A DNA stretch of 64,000 bases from Siphonodentalium dalli (taxonomy: Eukaryota; Mollusca; Scaphopoda; Gadilida; Siphonodentaliidae), in NCBI GenBank assembly GCA_032622095.1, contig CP136064.1:248529827-248593826 (forward strand). Reading direction: 5' to 3'. Positions 10,062-21,303 of the stretch are shown piece by piece. The notes beneath the pieces are model-generated. The model ran no database searches. It worked only from the letters and a program-made list of their open reading frames with translations, and was not told the origin of the DNA. A program made the position numbers and the translations under genes. Numbering within the stretch: position 1 is the stretch's first letter; each line of letters starts with the position of its first letter.

Positions 10062-11582
10062 GAAAACTCAGTTCCCTATGCTGTTAATGCTCCCAGGAAA
10101 GTTGCATCGATTCCTTTGTACAAAGTTATCAAGCAAAAGTTAGATAAGCTTGAAACAGATAATGTTATATATAAAGTGAATGCGCCAACAGATTGGTGTG
10201 CTCCCATGGTACCCATACCAAAATATGACAAGAACCACAAAGTTGTTGATGTTAGAATTTGTGTTGATTATACTAAATTGAACCAATTTGTGCTTACTGA
10301 AAAATATACCATTCCAAGTGTAAATGAGGTTTTAATCCGATTACCAGGAGCAAAGGTATTTAGTAAGTTGGACGCCAATTTTCATCAGATTAATTTAGCT
10401 GAGCCATCACAACTGCTTACTACTTTTATATCACCATTTGGGAGATATGCACACAGACGATTGCCATTTGGGATCACTTCTGCCCCAGAACATGCACAAA
10501 AGCGCCTGTCACAGATCCTTGATGGTCTTGAAGGAGTAGAAGTGATCTTTGATGACATCCTGGTGCATGCTCCAACTCAGAAATTACATGATTCTCGCTT
10601 AGAAGAAGTTTTGATGAGATTAGAGAAGGCCAACATGACACTAAATAAGGATAAATGTGTAATAAGTAGGCCATCAGTCATGTTTGTTGGACATAACGTC
10701 TCTGAATTTGGAATAACTGCCGACTCTGCAAAAGTAGAAGCAATTTCAAATATGCCACAACCTCAAAATATTCATGACGTTCGTAGATTTTTAGGCATGG
10801 TGAACCAGCTCTCTAAATTCTCTACAAACTTACCAGAAATAAGTGCTCCAATTCGAGAGTTATTGCAGAAAGATAAATCTTGGGTTTGGAATGAGAATCA
10901 CATTAAGGCATTTAATGAGATAAAAACAATCTGTTCACATGCACCCTGTTTGGCATTATATAACCCAAACCTTGAAACAAAAAATTCATCGGACTGTTCC
11001 TTATTGGGTATTGGAGCAACATTGTCTCAAAAACAAACTAATGGAGAATATAGAGTTGTCTTTTGTGCTTCGAGGTCATTGACAAAAACTGAATCTAATT
11101 ATGCACCAATAGAACGTGAGGCTCTCGGAATTGTATGGGCTTGCAATACCTTTGCTCACTTGTTAATAGGCCTACCGATATTCCACATTGAAACTGATTC
11201 AAAGCCACTTGTATCCTTATTGGGGAAAAAGGATTTGAATGAGCTCACACCAAGAATACAAAGATTTCGAATACAATTAATGAGATATCATTTTGATATT
11301 TCACATATCCCTGGCAAAGAATTAATCATCCCTGACACTCTAAGCAGAGCTCCTCTCAAATCTAATCCCACGAAGGATGTCAAAGGGTTTTGCACGGAGG
11401 TGGAATCATATGTGTTTCATATAGTGGATCAATTGCCGATTAAAGCCCCATATATGGAAAAAATTAGCAACGAACAAAGCTCTGATGTAGTATGCTGTAA
11501 ATTGATTGAATATTGTGAACAAGGTTGGCCAGATAAGTCAAATTTATCAGGCACCCTCAAAGCATACTATCCTTTTAGATAA
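10062..11582 (+). pseudogene. pol: Gypsy reverse transcriptase and RNase H
   Basis: Long nearly intact frame; the first internal Met is at 10116, and the numbering here starts from it. RT blocks in order: motif A FSKLDANFHQ with Asp86, LPFGITSAPE at 116-125, and the catalytic FDDILVHA at 145-152 (FDD in place of YxDD, usual in Ty3/Gypsy). RNase H follows: SDCSLLGIGATLSQ (Asp293), IEREALGIVWA (Glu333/335 region), ETDSKPLVSLL (Asp361) and the closing IPDTLSRAP (Asp407). Together these copy the RNA into DNA and remove the template. The frame is continuous with the protease except for the TAA at 10059-10061. It ends at a second in-frame TAA (11580-11582), after which the same frame continues into integrase. 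Domain content and order (PR-RT-RH-IN) show Ty3/Gypsy rather than Pao or Copia. Confidence 0.93.
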
Positions 11583-12452
11583 GAAATTTCTTATGTTCTG
11601 GGAATTCTAATGAGAGGAAGTAGAGTAATAATACCTAGCTATTTACGTTTAGAAGTCCTAGATATGATTCATGAAGGTCACCAAGGTGTTGTAAAGTGTA
11701 GACAAAGAGCTAAGTGTTCAGTCTGGTGGCCAGGTTTGAGTGGAAACATTTCAGATTTAGTGCATAAATGTACAACATGTGTTCATGAACGTCAAGCTGT
11801 AGTGGAACCTTTGATACCGTCAGAGTTTCCAGAGCGACCCTGGCAGAAGCTAGGAGTAGACCTATTCTATTTACATGGCAACACTCATTTAATTATTGTT
11901 GATTATTTTTCAAGATTTATTGAAACATGTAACCTTGGTAAAATGACAAAGGCATCAAATGTTATTTCTCATTTGAAAAATGTTTTTGGGAGATATGGTA
12001 TTCCAGATATATTAAGGTCAGACAATGGCCCACAGTTCTCATGCTTTGAATTCAATAAGTTTGCCAAATATTTTGGATTTTCACACATCACAGTCAGTCC
12101 TCTGTATAGCCAATCCAATGGTGAGGTGGAAAGAGCAGTTCAAACGGCAAAGCGCCTTTTAAAGAAATCTGCAGACCACGATCTGGCACTAATGGCATAT
12201 CGTGCGACACCTCTCGCCAATGGATATAGCCCTGCAGAGTTGTTGTTTGGAAGAAAATTTAAAATTAGACTACCAATAGCATCAGAACAACTTGTTCCCA
12301 AGTTACCAGATTCTAACAAGCTCATTTCCTTTGAAACCAAACAGCGTATGATGTCCAAGGAAAATTATGATGTTAAACATAATGTAAAAGATAAATCCGA
12401 TATGGTTATAGGTACAAAGGTTTATATCAAAGATTTAAATCGTCATGGTTAA
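11583..12452 (+). pseudogene. pol: Gypsy integrase
   Basis: In the same frame as RT/RNase H beyond one TAA; numbering is from Met at 11610. The N-terminal HHCC zinc finger has His21/His24 (IHEGHQG) and Cys54/Cys57 (CTTC). The catalytic triad is Asp84 (GVDLFY), Asp138 (RSDNGPQF) and Glu174 (NGEVERA), spaced D-53-D-35-E as in retroviral-type integrases. It would insert the cDNA into the genome. A further conserved block, AYRATPLANGYSPAELLFG, precedes the C-terminal region. The frame breaks at about 12445, where a single-base change shifts the reading into the next frame. All catalytic residues remain, so decay is recent to moderate. Confidence 0.92.
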
Positions 12453-12759
12453 AATTATCAGTAAATGTTCTCAACCTCGCTCTTATCAAGTTAGTACGCC
12501 TTCGGGCAATTTAAGGCGTAATTCAAAATTCATTTCGGAATGTAATCATGAGCAAGAAGAATCTGATAACGTTGAATTGGAACAAGAGATTGACCAAAGG
12601 TTGGAAAGGTTGAGGTTTGTTCAACCTAATTCAGGTTCTGTGAGTTCTCATAATATGTCACCTGTACATATTCAACACAATATTGATTCTCATCCACAAT
12701 TTATACATGTAAATAATTCAGGGGAAAACGTGCACAAAACAAGATCAGGTAGAACATAG
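12445..12759 (+). pseudogene. pol: Gypsy integrase C-terminal tail, frameshifted
   Basis: Continues integrase in the next frame: QPRSYQVSTPSGNLRRNSKF is the usual post-catalytic block (PRSY.V.T..G...RRN). An acidic, poorly conserved stretch follows, ending KTRSGRT. In relatives that motif is followed by a basic/proline end, a polypurine tract and the 3' LTR. Here the sequence changes at about 12757 into the GAGATATCTC array, so the last residues, polypurine tract and 3' LTR are missing. No chromodomain is visible. Confidence 0.85.
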
Positions 12760-12762
12760 ATA

Positions 12763-13035
12763 TATCTCCTAATGAATTATGAGATATCTGCTAGTGATTT
12801 AGATATATCTGCTAGCTGAATTAAGAGATATCTGGAAATCGCATAGATTTGGAGATATCTCCTAGTGATTTAGAGATATCTCCTAATGAATTAAGAGATA
12901 TCTGCTAGTGATTTAGAGATATCTCCATATTCATATGGGGATATCTCCTTGGCAATTGGAGATATCTCTTAAATGAATTGGAGATATATCTTAATGAATT
13001 GGAGATATCTCTTAATGAATTGGAGATATCTCCAT
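12763..13035. repeat. GAGATATCTC tandem array, about 21-22 bp period
   Basis: About a dozen GAGATATCTC-like palindromes are separated by CTAATGAATTA or CTAGTGATTTA spacers. The same decamer occurs twice next to the left TIR at 8032-8063. Subterminal repeats near both ends are typical of transposase-binding sites, which supports the 8022-13331 assignment. The array directly replaces the Gypsy 3' end. Confidence 0.9.
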
Positions 13036-13475
13036 AGAATAATATAAACGCTCTTTATTATTTCCATATCAGGAAAACAGTAACAAATATCGCTCTTTAT
13101 GTTTACCATATCCGGATTTAAACAAAAGCCAGGTTTTGTAAAAAAAATTTGATTTTGTTTACATAACAAAGGAAAAACATTTGACAGTAACATACTGTTT
13201 ATGCCATATTTTTGATTGGTATAAGAACAAATTTTGGTCTTTCTATATTTTACTATTCTTTCTGTTTATGGCGGTTTTTGACGGAGCTGAATATTTTAAC
13301 AGCATACCCACCGCCAACGCCGCCCGTATCTTTAACTGGAATGTTCGGTTATGCCCACCTTTTTTCTATTTCCAAATTGCGGTTACTAACACGGAGTCTT
13401 GTTAACATTTCTCGCGCCGCGTGACGTCGCGTGTGTTCGAAGAAAAACTCAATTATGGAAAACTTAAGTTCATCG

Positions 13476-14126
13476 GCGCACACGTCCCGATTGTACCCGG
13501 TTAAATCCGACTGCGGGATAAATCTGGCCCGATAAAATCGTGTGGTCAGCGCGCACGAGTCGGATTTTCACTCCGGTCAATAATCATGCTTCGGTCACCA
13601 GTCTATATACCCAACTGGTGTGGTCAGCCTATATATCTAGCCAGTTGATATAGCTAGTCATGGTGGTTTATATTAATATGTATTTCTAAAAACTAATATA
13701 ATAAATATTTAATAAATTAATACATTAAATAATATTAAATTAATATATTGAGGTCACGAGCAATAGCCGTAAATTGGTGTAATAGACATTTCCACAGCTG
13801 CCGCCCTCTTGTTGCGATTATTATACCAGCCGTTGTTCCTTGTCGATCGACCAGAATTCTTGACTTTAATTTCGAATAGTTGTCGCCGCTAACTATTCTG
13901 ACATTTTGAATGAGGTTTCGGCCATATGACGATCGGTCGTGTGACAAGCAAAACATGCGTGTTGCCATCGTCACAAGCCCGATTCTCCTGATGAAATCAA
14001 ACTCAGTTTGATTCGTCCGATTAAATCGGATCCGACAAAAACGGCTCGATTGTTAGGCGCACACGGTCTCGATTGTCCCCGAATTATGCAGCAGGATTAA
14101 TCGGGGACAATCGGGATAGTGTGCGC
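13476..14126. mobile_element. MITE-like inverted-repeat element
   Basis: GCGCACACGTCCCGATTGT at 13476-13494 is matched in inverted form at 14107-14126 (one indel). The right end forms its own hairpin (14057-14085 with 14098-14126). The interior is AT-rich in the middle and encodes nothing recognisable. No target duplication was found, so the ends are tentative. Confidence 0.55.
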
Positions 14127-14999
14127 TGACACTAACGCGCACTTGATATACCTATTATTGTGTTCTATATATAGATACACCCAAAAATAGAACTGTTACC
14201 TAGGTTAGCGCGTTTCGTCCCAAGGTAACGACGTAAACTGGCGCGCTCGTTTAAAAAATAAACAATAGAAGTTATTTCCCGATTGGTCGGGGTGACTATC
14301 TTAACCAATCATATTTGACGTTGTTTGCATGTGGTTTTTAGTTACGCCAAGTTCAACGCATAGAAAATCACCACTGCAGAGTTATTATTTCCACAAATGG
14401 TCAATTATCACACAACAGAAGGGCGAAATGAACGCTATATAAATGAAAGGTGAGAGTACATTTGAACTTGTTCGTCGCCAAATGTAACCAAAACAAGTCA
14501 CGTTTTATTATGAGTTGAGACTTGACTTTCACACTCAGTCACAGGTCACCGGTCCGTTGACTGTCACACTGAATCTTGGGAATTAATTAGCTACATGCAC
14601 ATGTAAATCCGATATCTGATTGATTGATTGATTGAGGGTTTATCATCGTTTTAGCCGCTGGGCCATATCACGACCAAGAACAGAATCAGGTATAAAAAAG
14701 TACGTAGCGAAGCAACTGTGTAGATTAATCAGACAGTTGATTAGATTAAAACAATGCAACGATGAGACATGTACAAATACAAAGCACCCAAGAGGAATGT
14801 TTCCACTTGGAGTCAGGAATATAAATTCAAGAAATGACTAGTGTGCAATCCGTACAATAAAACGTATAAACGTAGAACAAGAATAGATAACACGAAATTA
14901 CCAAGGAGCCAAATAAATAACACGAAATTACCAAGGAGCCACATCGAAATATTTAAAGTACTGAGCTTTTAAAATCAGATTTTGCAGTGATATGGTATT
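14127..14999. other. No gene; short 30-bp tandem duplication
   Basis: Two copies of a 30-bp unit containing ATAACACGAAATTACCAAGG lie at about 14887-14941. A (TTGA)n run occurs near 14618. Nothing else is recognised. Confidence 0.5.
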
Positions 15000-15233
15000 A
15001 TAATATTTGATGATTCGCGCATGAACGTTTATCAATGCGTAAATCTGATGGTCGGTGGGTGAGACAGAATGTCATCCTTCACCCAACCGACAGCCTCGAT
15101 CCGCAAATACTGTTTCTTGTCTTTAAGAGTAATAACCGTTCTCATCAATCATGTAGTCAAATTTTGAAAGCTCAAAGATGTTCCTCTCTTTCTGAGAGTC
15201 GAAATGTTTAGTGACTTTGTCGATCTTTGTTTC
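15000..15233 (-). pseudogene. LINE ORF1 3' part, distal side of hAT MITE (copy 1)
   Basis: On the minus strand this aligns with 48785-48950 of LINE copy 2. Both share a block reading ...KHFDS/...NHFDT in translation and a GGTTGGGTGA(A/G)(G/A)GATGACATTC nucleotide block. It is the continuation of the ORF1 pseudogene at 16240-17200, separated from it by the MITE at 15242-16214. Stops interrupt the frame. It gives no product. Confidence 0.55.
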
Positions 15234-15241
15234 GAAGCAAC

Positions 15242-16214
15242 CAGTGTTCGCGCTGTCGGTAGCCAAATTAGCCAATGGCTAATCTTTTTCGAATTTGGCT
15301 AATAAAAATTTCATTTGGCTAAACTTTTGGCTAAACTTTTTTTGACCCCAAATGGAGACTGAAAGCATGAATTTTTGGCAAGTGGGTTTTCAATTCTGTG
15401 ATGTGAACGATCTAGTCCGAAAACATTGTAAGTGGGAATATATCGCCGACTGTACAAAAGGAAACCCGATCGCGGACAGTACAAAGGGAAACCCGTCACT
15501 CTGCACGAAACAGCAAAATATCATTATTTTACATTTAATCCGCTAATCCCCCATTGTCTGTCTGGTCACTCACGGGACTCCTGCACAATGCATGTTTATG
15601 ATGACATTGTATTTATGACGGTCAAGGTTTATGAGCACCAAGTGTAAGACAATAGCTTAATCAGCCAAATGTGAATCACGACAGATATTTTATGGCTATT
15701 TGTCGTCAATACCGATACATTCAAAATAATATGCATGCTTTTATGACAGATTGCAATTTGATAATGGCGTAACAATATTAAGTTATTAGTTTCCAGAAGT
15801 CACTTAAATATTTTCGCAAGGATAATTAATATTTAATGATTTTTAAAAAGATATTGATATAAAACAAAAAATTAATGACATTAAGAAGGACAATCCCGGG
15901 TTACCCCCCCCCCCCCCCCCCAAATCACTCTTCCACATAAAGATTAATTAATAAATTTTTAATAAATGATATATATCAAAATATTTCTAGTTCATCAAAA
16001 TTAGTTAAATTATTGTGTATTTTACCTGTGTCTGTTAGATTTGACGTTTTAGTCATTAATTGTGAACCGACCAGAAAACGATGATTTAATTTGGCCATAG
16101 TTTTTTTTAATTTGGCTAAAAAACATTTGGCTAAAGTTTTTTTCATTTGGCTAATAAAATTTTCATTTGGCTAAACTTTTGGCTAAAGTTTTTTTCGGTC
16201 CAGCGCGAACACTG
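15242..16214. mobile_element. hAT-type MITE with perfect 8-bp target duplication
   Basis: TIRs CAGTGTTCGCGCTG at 15242 and CAGCGCGAACACTG ending at 16214 are exact inverted partners. The flanking octamer GAAGCAAC (15234-15241 and 16215-16222) is an identical direct repeat. CAG-starting TIRs with 8-bp duplications define hAT elements. TTTGGCTAA motifs cluster near both ends and could be transposase sites. The 973-bp body contains a poly-C run (about 15905-15920) and no transposase. It sits inside a LINE ORF1 pseudogene; LINE copy 2 keeps a single, unduplicated version of the site (GTTGCTCA on its plus strand) at 48785-48792. Confidence 0.92.
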
Positions 16215-16222
16215 GAAGCAAC

Positions 16223-17200
16223 AGGAGAATAGGCTAGGATCAACTTGCAGATTTTATAGGAGGAAACGTCTCAACGGCAGCTGTATTCATAACCTGTGCT
16301 TCAGCAGGTTCTGAAACAGGAATAATATCAGTCGCCTCAACTTGTGTAGCTAGTGTATATACTGACGAGTTTGGGTTGACTCTGTGTCTGAGTGTTGGCT
16401 GAGTATGTGACATGTGGAATGGATGGTCGAGGACCAACTAATGTCTTAGCAACTATATATGACAGATTCTTCTTTGCTATACATCGTTGAATCTTAAATT
16501 CATAGTCCCAAATGGGACATGAGCTATCCATTGCAGTATGTGAATCTTGGCAGTTTGAATTTTGTTTTTAACATTCGTACAATCCTTATGATCATAAATA
16601 GAAATAGAACATCGTGCACATATGGTTTCTTTACTTTTACAATGTTCCTGGCATTTAAAACAAACATCGCAATGGGTTTGGAACAAATGTGCTTAAATCC
16701 ATCTTCATATACCCAAACTTCAATGTCGGTGGATGTTCGCACCGGTTGAAGGTAAGAAGATACCTATTCAGAGGAACTTTTATCCATCAACAGTCTTTGT
16801 AAATCTATATACTTCTGTAACTCCCTGTGGTGCCAACTCCGCCAATATTTCTGATTCCGACCAATCATCTATATCGCGGGATCGCAACACAGCTCTGCTA
16901 CTATTAAATGTATTGTGAGGAGTAACCAACACTGATGTCTGTGCAGTAGTTAACTGCAACAGAGAATACGATTGGACTTTATTTGAACATTCAATCAAGA
17001 GATTGGTTTAACATATTTCAATTTCAATTGTCCAGCAATGCTTTGCAGCGTTTTATCAATGACAAATATAGAAGGTCTTTTCACATTTGGGTCAACGCCA
17101 AGAACCAAGTACTGAGGGAATACCACAGCATCATTGGAACTTGGTGTGTCACCATTGCGAGCAATACGTTGTTTTTTTATTTGAGTTGCCATACGAAAAG
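16223..17200 (-). pseudogene. LINE gag-like ORF1 with CCHC knuckles, copy 1
   Basis: Read on the minus strand in several overlapping frames. In order: RPSIFVIDKTLQSIAGQLK (near 17080), then a block with VLVTPHNTFNSSRAVLRSRD and SEILAELAPQGVTEVYRFTK (about 16790-16930). Next comes a Cys-rich part, CFKCQEHCKSKETICARC with DHKDC (about 16590-16680), then SCPIWDYEFKIQRC...KNLSYIVAKTLV (about 16440-16525) and a TQTQSQ-rich end. This order matches the gag-like ORF1 nucleic-acid-binding protein of Jockey/CR1-like LINEs, in which CCHC knuckles bind element RNA. At least four frameshifts break it. Its 5' UTR continues to about 17760 and its 3' part lies beyond the hAT MITE. Confidence 0.75.
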
Positions 17201-17760
17201 CAAAAAATCGACAACTAGCCCAGCAGCCGCCGTGGACTACCCTTCGAATTCTGGTCGGGCCAAAGACTGGTACATAGCTGAAGCGGTGACCCGTTTAGTC
17301 ACTGCATATAGCAGCCACCCGGTACCTTTCCGCGGTGAGACAGGCGTGAGCAATATATAATTCAACACTCAATACTCACCAGGACGAACACAAAAGATAC
17401 AGGAGAGAACAGAAACATACGTGGAAAAAAAAACAGAAAACAATACTTCAAACATCAGACGAGCAATACAACAGGTAATACAAATTAAATCTGAAACACG
17501 TTGGAGAGGCGTGACTAGCCGATTGATCGAGCCGGTTCAATTTAATCAACCTCCCGTCTTGAAGAGATGTAGTACCAAAGTGGGCTATGCCGTACCCGCA
17601 GGTCGATGCCTCACGTTGTACGGCCGCCCTAGTACCACCAGGACTGCTACACCACGCCTCGTGTGATGCACCCCACGGCAAACAGGGTGCCACATTAAGG
17701 GATTATTACCCCTCGCAGTGGGGCGGTAGGCATATTCTACCCAGGGAACACAATGTGTTG
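17201..17760 (-). repeat. LINE 5' UTR, copy 1
   Basis: The reverse complement aligns with 46870-47290 and 47769-47890 of LINE copy 2. Shared blocks include the segment with CCGCCCCACTGCGAGGGGTA and the one with GGGTCACCGCTTCAGC. Copy 2 is split here by a hAT MITE, and copy 1 shows the uninterrupted state. Keeping 5' UTR plus ORF1 means neither copy is the usual 5'-truncated LINE. Confidence 0.72.
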
Positions 17761-19149
17761 AGTTATTTGCTTATCGCACTCTCTTTACGTACTGTATGTG
17801 ACGTGATGTCTCGCAGATGGGGCCACAATGAAGAGATGCCCGAGCTACACATTTGAGAGGATCAGGTTCAGAAATAAACTGCTACAATTCGATATCGATT
17901 CAGTCAAACAATCTCCTTTTTGGTGATCATGATCACAGGGATGTATTATATGACCATACGACGCTTGTATCGTTACAAGATGACGGAGGTACGGGTGTGC
18001 GTATTTTTTCACCCAAAAGGACCATAAATCAGAAGAAGATTGAACAAAAACGTGTTACATGTGGATATTGTTTAATTGTTTCACCATGCTGCATCTAGAT
18101 CATGAAGATGATTGAAACGTGTCTCCGATGATTCAGATACAGATCCAACGTTGACATACATCCATTTTCACTCTAAAGGCCATATCTATACGCTACAAAT
18201 GAATGGACGAAACACGTTCCCCGTTTATATCCCTTCCCACAGGGATGGCGGTTCATAAGTATATCAAGTTTATCATGTTTAAGATTATGTAGTAGCCCCC
18301 TATTTCTCGACCCATGATATAATATCGAGCGCCACAAAACAAACAATGTCACTCGAGCGATTTCGCAGTTAGACGATGAACTCATTTTATTTTTAAACGG
18401 TATATCGATTTTTGATATTTCGACACGGTTGGAGGTATATATGGTTAAGCAATTGTCGATGGTAATCGACACTATACTCGTTTAATGTGTTCGCGGGTGG
18501 ATACCTGTATGTATATGTACATGTGTTCTACAGTATGCATGTTACTGTCAATCAATCAATCGAAGATAATCCAAATCCGACCGAAATGAGGACTGGGATA
18601 GAGATAAAGTTGTTGCGGACGGAACTCATTGCAACAACCCTCGCTGAAAGCTAAAACATTCTAACCATGTTAAAAATCCGATGGGCGAATCCTGCGAATA
18701 ATAGTGAAATATAGATTCGTGTCGTTAACAAATTTCATTTGATCCAATTTGATTTGTTAGTGGCCACGAAAAACACAAAGTGTGTACTTTAGTGACTCCT
18801 TAATCAAATTTCATGAAATACTCAAGGGAAAGTGGTTGAATAATGAAATCATTTCAAGGCTATATTTGTGGATGAGACATGAAGCGATGATTTCTACACG
18901 TTTTTTGGCGTAAACTTTGCGACATCACGACACGATGTCTTCAGGTATAGGCCTATCGATACTTATAACTTGAGTAAAATCAATGAGATGACATTTGGTT
19001 GCTTTCTGATGTGGCAGCAGTTTCGTAAATACTTAGCTCTATACAAAAGTCCAAACAAAAAACAAACAGATTCTCGTGAAAATAGATTGACACTGAACCA
19101 AAATATTAACATACATATATAGGTTCATAACTTCATATTTGACTTATTT
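17761..19149. other. No gene recognised
   Basis: A 99-residue minus-strand frame at 18173-18472 matches nothing I know and lacks domain features. No TIR or tandem structure was seen. Confidence 0.45.
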
Positions 19150-20360
19150 GATCATGAAATTAGCCCATAGTGAACTTATACCAGTTAATCGAGTGAATAG
19201 CGAGAGCCACAGTGAAAACACATTACCAAGGTATAGTAAATAGGCTTGTGTAGAATAGGGGACATGTCTCAAATCCGAAGGTTAGCTATTCCTAAGGAAC
19301 CTATTTGACCTCAAAATAGGTTCACCTTGACCTAATGATAAATGAGAAAAGGATGACTTAACAACTATATAGCGAAATGCAGATTTACCTGACGCATGGA
19401 GGTCGTTTCTTCCTTAAAGTAGTCTATCTCTTCCCTGAAAGTGTTATACATATTCCGGAGCATAACATAACAGATATGAATCGAATCAACATTAGTTGCC
19501 ACTTCATGTTTGTATACGTAGGGGCGACAGGAAGACGGCCCATCTGGGCCATGTCGCTCCTGTATAATATCATTTTTGTTTGTTTATTATCACCATTGTC
19601 ATACGCTTGTAAATTTTATACAAATAAACAATCATCATCATCATCATCATCATATCCTCGTGCAAATAGGTTCATATAGGTACTAAGTATGCACATGCAA
19701 CATATGCTAGCAAAAATACGCACATAATCGACCTATAATGTAGATAGGTACACAATGTGATTATTTTGTTCTGAAATAAGCAGATAATGGACTCTTACCA
19801 GTTATTTCTTTTTATGGCGTGGACCACAGTGAAAACACATGTTAAAGAGCGTACACCTGACGTTGTGAATAGGCTTATTTGTGTCATTGTGTGCACATAA
19901 TCTGCTTAGAATCGCCTCATTATGAGTCGATAATGTGACTAAAATGTTCTCATTTTCAGCACATTATCGACTCAAAATGAGGCGATTCTAAGCAGATTGT
20001 CCAACCAAAACAAGTTCTATTATAAGCACACAATGTGCTGGTTTTCGGGAGAACAGCCTGTCACATAGGTTCATGTTGAACTTATTTGATTCTGAAATAA
20101 GCCTATATAAGACTTATCCGTTATTAAATTGAATGGAGCGGGTCGCAGTGAAAACACATTAAAAAGAGCGTACATCTGGCAAGCGGTGTCGATGAAAAAA
20201 GTAGATTAAATAGTGCCTATATGAGCTTATTTAGAACTGAAATAAGATCATATATAGGACTGATTTGATCGTGTCACATTTAGGTTCATATTATAGAGCG
20301 TAATTCATATTAAAATATTGCCCACATGGGCTTATTTGTGCGTTTTGAAATTAGTTCTAT
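19150..20360. repeat. Diverged repeats with CACAGTGAAAACACAT blocks and a long hairpin
   Basis: Three blocks near 19155, 19775 and 20092 share GAAAT(A/T)AGC...CCACAGTGAAAACACAT and, in two, TTAAAGAGCGTACACCTG. A hairpin at about 19899-20003 pairs TAATCTGCTTAGAATCGCCT with its complement. Related copies occur at 26385-26640 (inverted) and 45905-46205. Within the stretch, 19530-19651 holds a GGCCCATC hairpin followed by AATAAACA and (ATC)n, which looks like a LINE or SINE 3' tail. Confidence 0.65.
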
Positions 20361-20504
20361 ATGAGCTTATTTTCTGGAGAACAGGCTGATCGAAGACACC
20401 TGTCCGGAAAAGTTTCTATCACTTTATTGTCCCCCGAAATTCCGTCGGAGGACTTTAGTAATGAACCCCGTCCGTCCGTGTAGCCGTCCGACCATCCGGA
20501 ACTT

Positions 20505-20940
20505 TGTCCGAGCCTGAATTCAGTCATTTTATGGCCATTTGTTTTAAAACTTGGCACATATATCAACACCATGGGAACCTGCGCAACTGCGATTTTGAGT
20601 TTGGTTTGGCGGAGTTATTGCCCTTTTTCGACAAATAATCGTACCATGGGAAGCACCTTTTGTCAGAGCCTGTATTTAGTCATTTCCCAGTCAATTTTGT
20701 TTAAACTTGGCACATATGTCAACAGCACGGGAACTTGCGCATCTGCGATTTTGGGTGATGTCATTTTGGTGGTGTTATTGCCCTTTTTTACATAGAATCT
20801 TACATACTTGGACGCATCTTTTGTCCGAGCCTGTATTTCGTCATTTTCCAGTCAATTTTATTTAAGCTTGGCACCGATGTCAACAAGAATGGGAACCTGC
20901 GCACCTGCCATTTTGAGTTCAGTCGGAGTCATTTTGGCCA
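20505..20940. repeat. Tandem repeat, three units of about 157 bp
   Basis: Each unit runs from TTTGTC(C/A)GAGCCTG through CTTGGCACATATGTCAACA and GGGAACCTGCGCA to TTATTGCCCTTTTT. Units start near 20505, 20663 and 20820 and are clearly diverged. The upstream CCGTCCGTCC stretch (20478) is similar to that near 34770. No coding function. Confidence 0.75.
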
Positions 20941-21303
20941 TTTTCAACAAAGAAATGTATTTTCTTTATCTTAAGAGTTATTGACCCTTTCTCGACACAT
21001 TGAAGATGTGCAACATATTTAGTCAATATGCACTTTGTATCATATTGGTGTAATATATTTCTCCTACATTTTGTAGTAAAGCGATATGAAACCCATAAAT
21101 CCTTCACACCTGTCACGTTCGTCGGGGACATTTTGGTCAGCCAGCGACCTTTTATTTAAATTTGATTTGGAATTTCTTGTCACTTCTGTGGGACAGTTTC
21201 AGGGGCTATATTTAGAACATAGATACGTGCGAAAACTCACAGAGCGTACCAAGTAGGAGAACACTGTCTTGTTAGCACCGCCAATCACGACAACTTGCAT
21301 TTA

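Larger units (their letters stand above)
8022..13331. mobile_element. 5.3-kb TTAA-flanked element enclosing a Gypsy fragment
   Basis: The left end AGATACGGGCG (8022-8032) is matched exactly in inverted form at 13321-13331. TTAA flanks both sides (8018-8021 and 13332-13335). The right 290 bp (about 13040-13331) align with the right half of the 37286-37820 MITE, which fixes the family. GAGATATCTC palindromes lie next to the left TIR (8032-8041, 8054-8063) and form an array inside the right end (12763-13035). Between them lie a dispersed repeat and a decayed Ty3/Gypsy element without a 3' LTR. Either Gypsy inserted into a TTAA element and was eroded, or the element captured it. A chance pairing of an 11-bp TIR remains possible, but the shared internal motif makes it less likely. 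Confidence 0.68.

Noticed and set aside
9061-12759. Endogenous retrovirus with env
   Set aside because: No env frame follows integrase, and the domain set is ordinary Ty3/Gypsy.
18173-18472. 99-residue minus-strand frame
   Set aside because: No similarity, no domain features, and length expected by chance in a window of this size.
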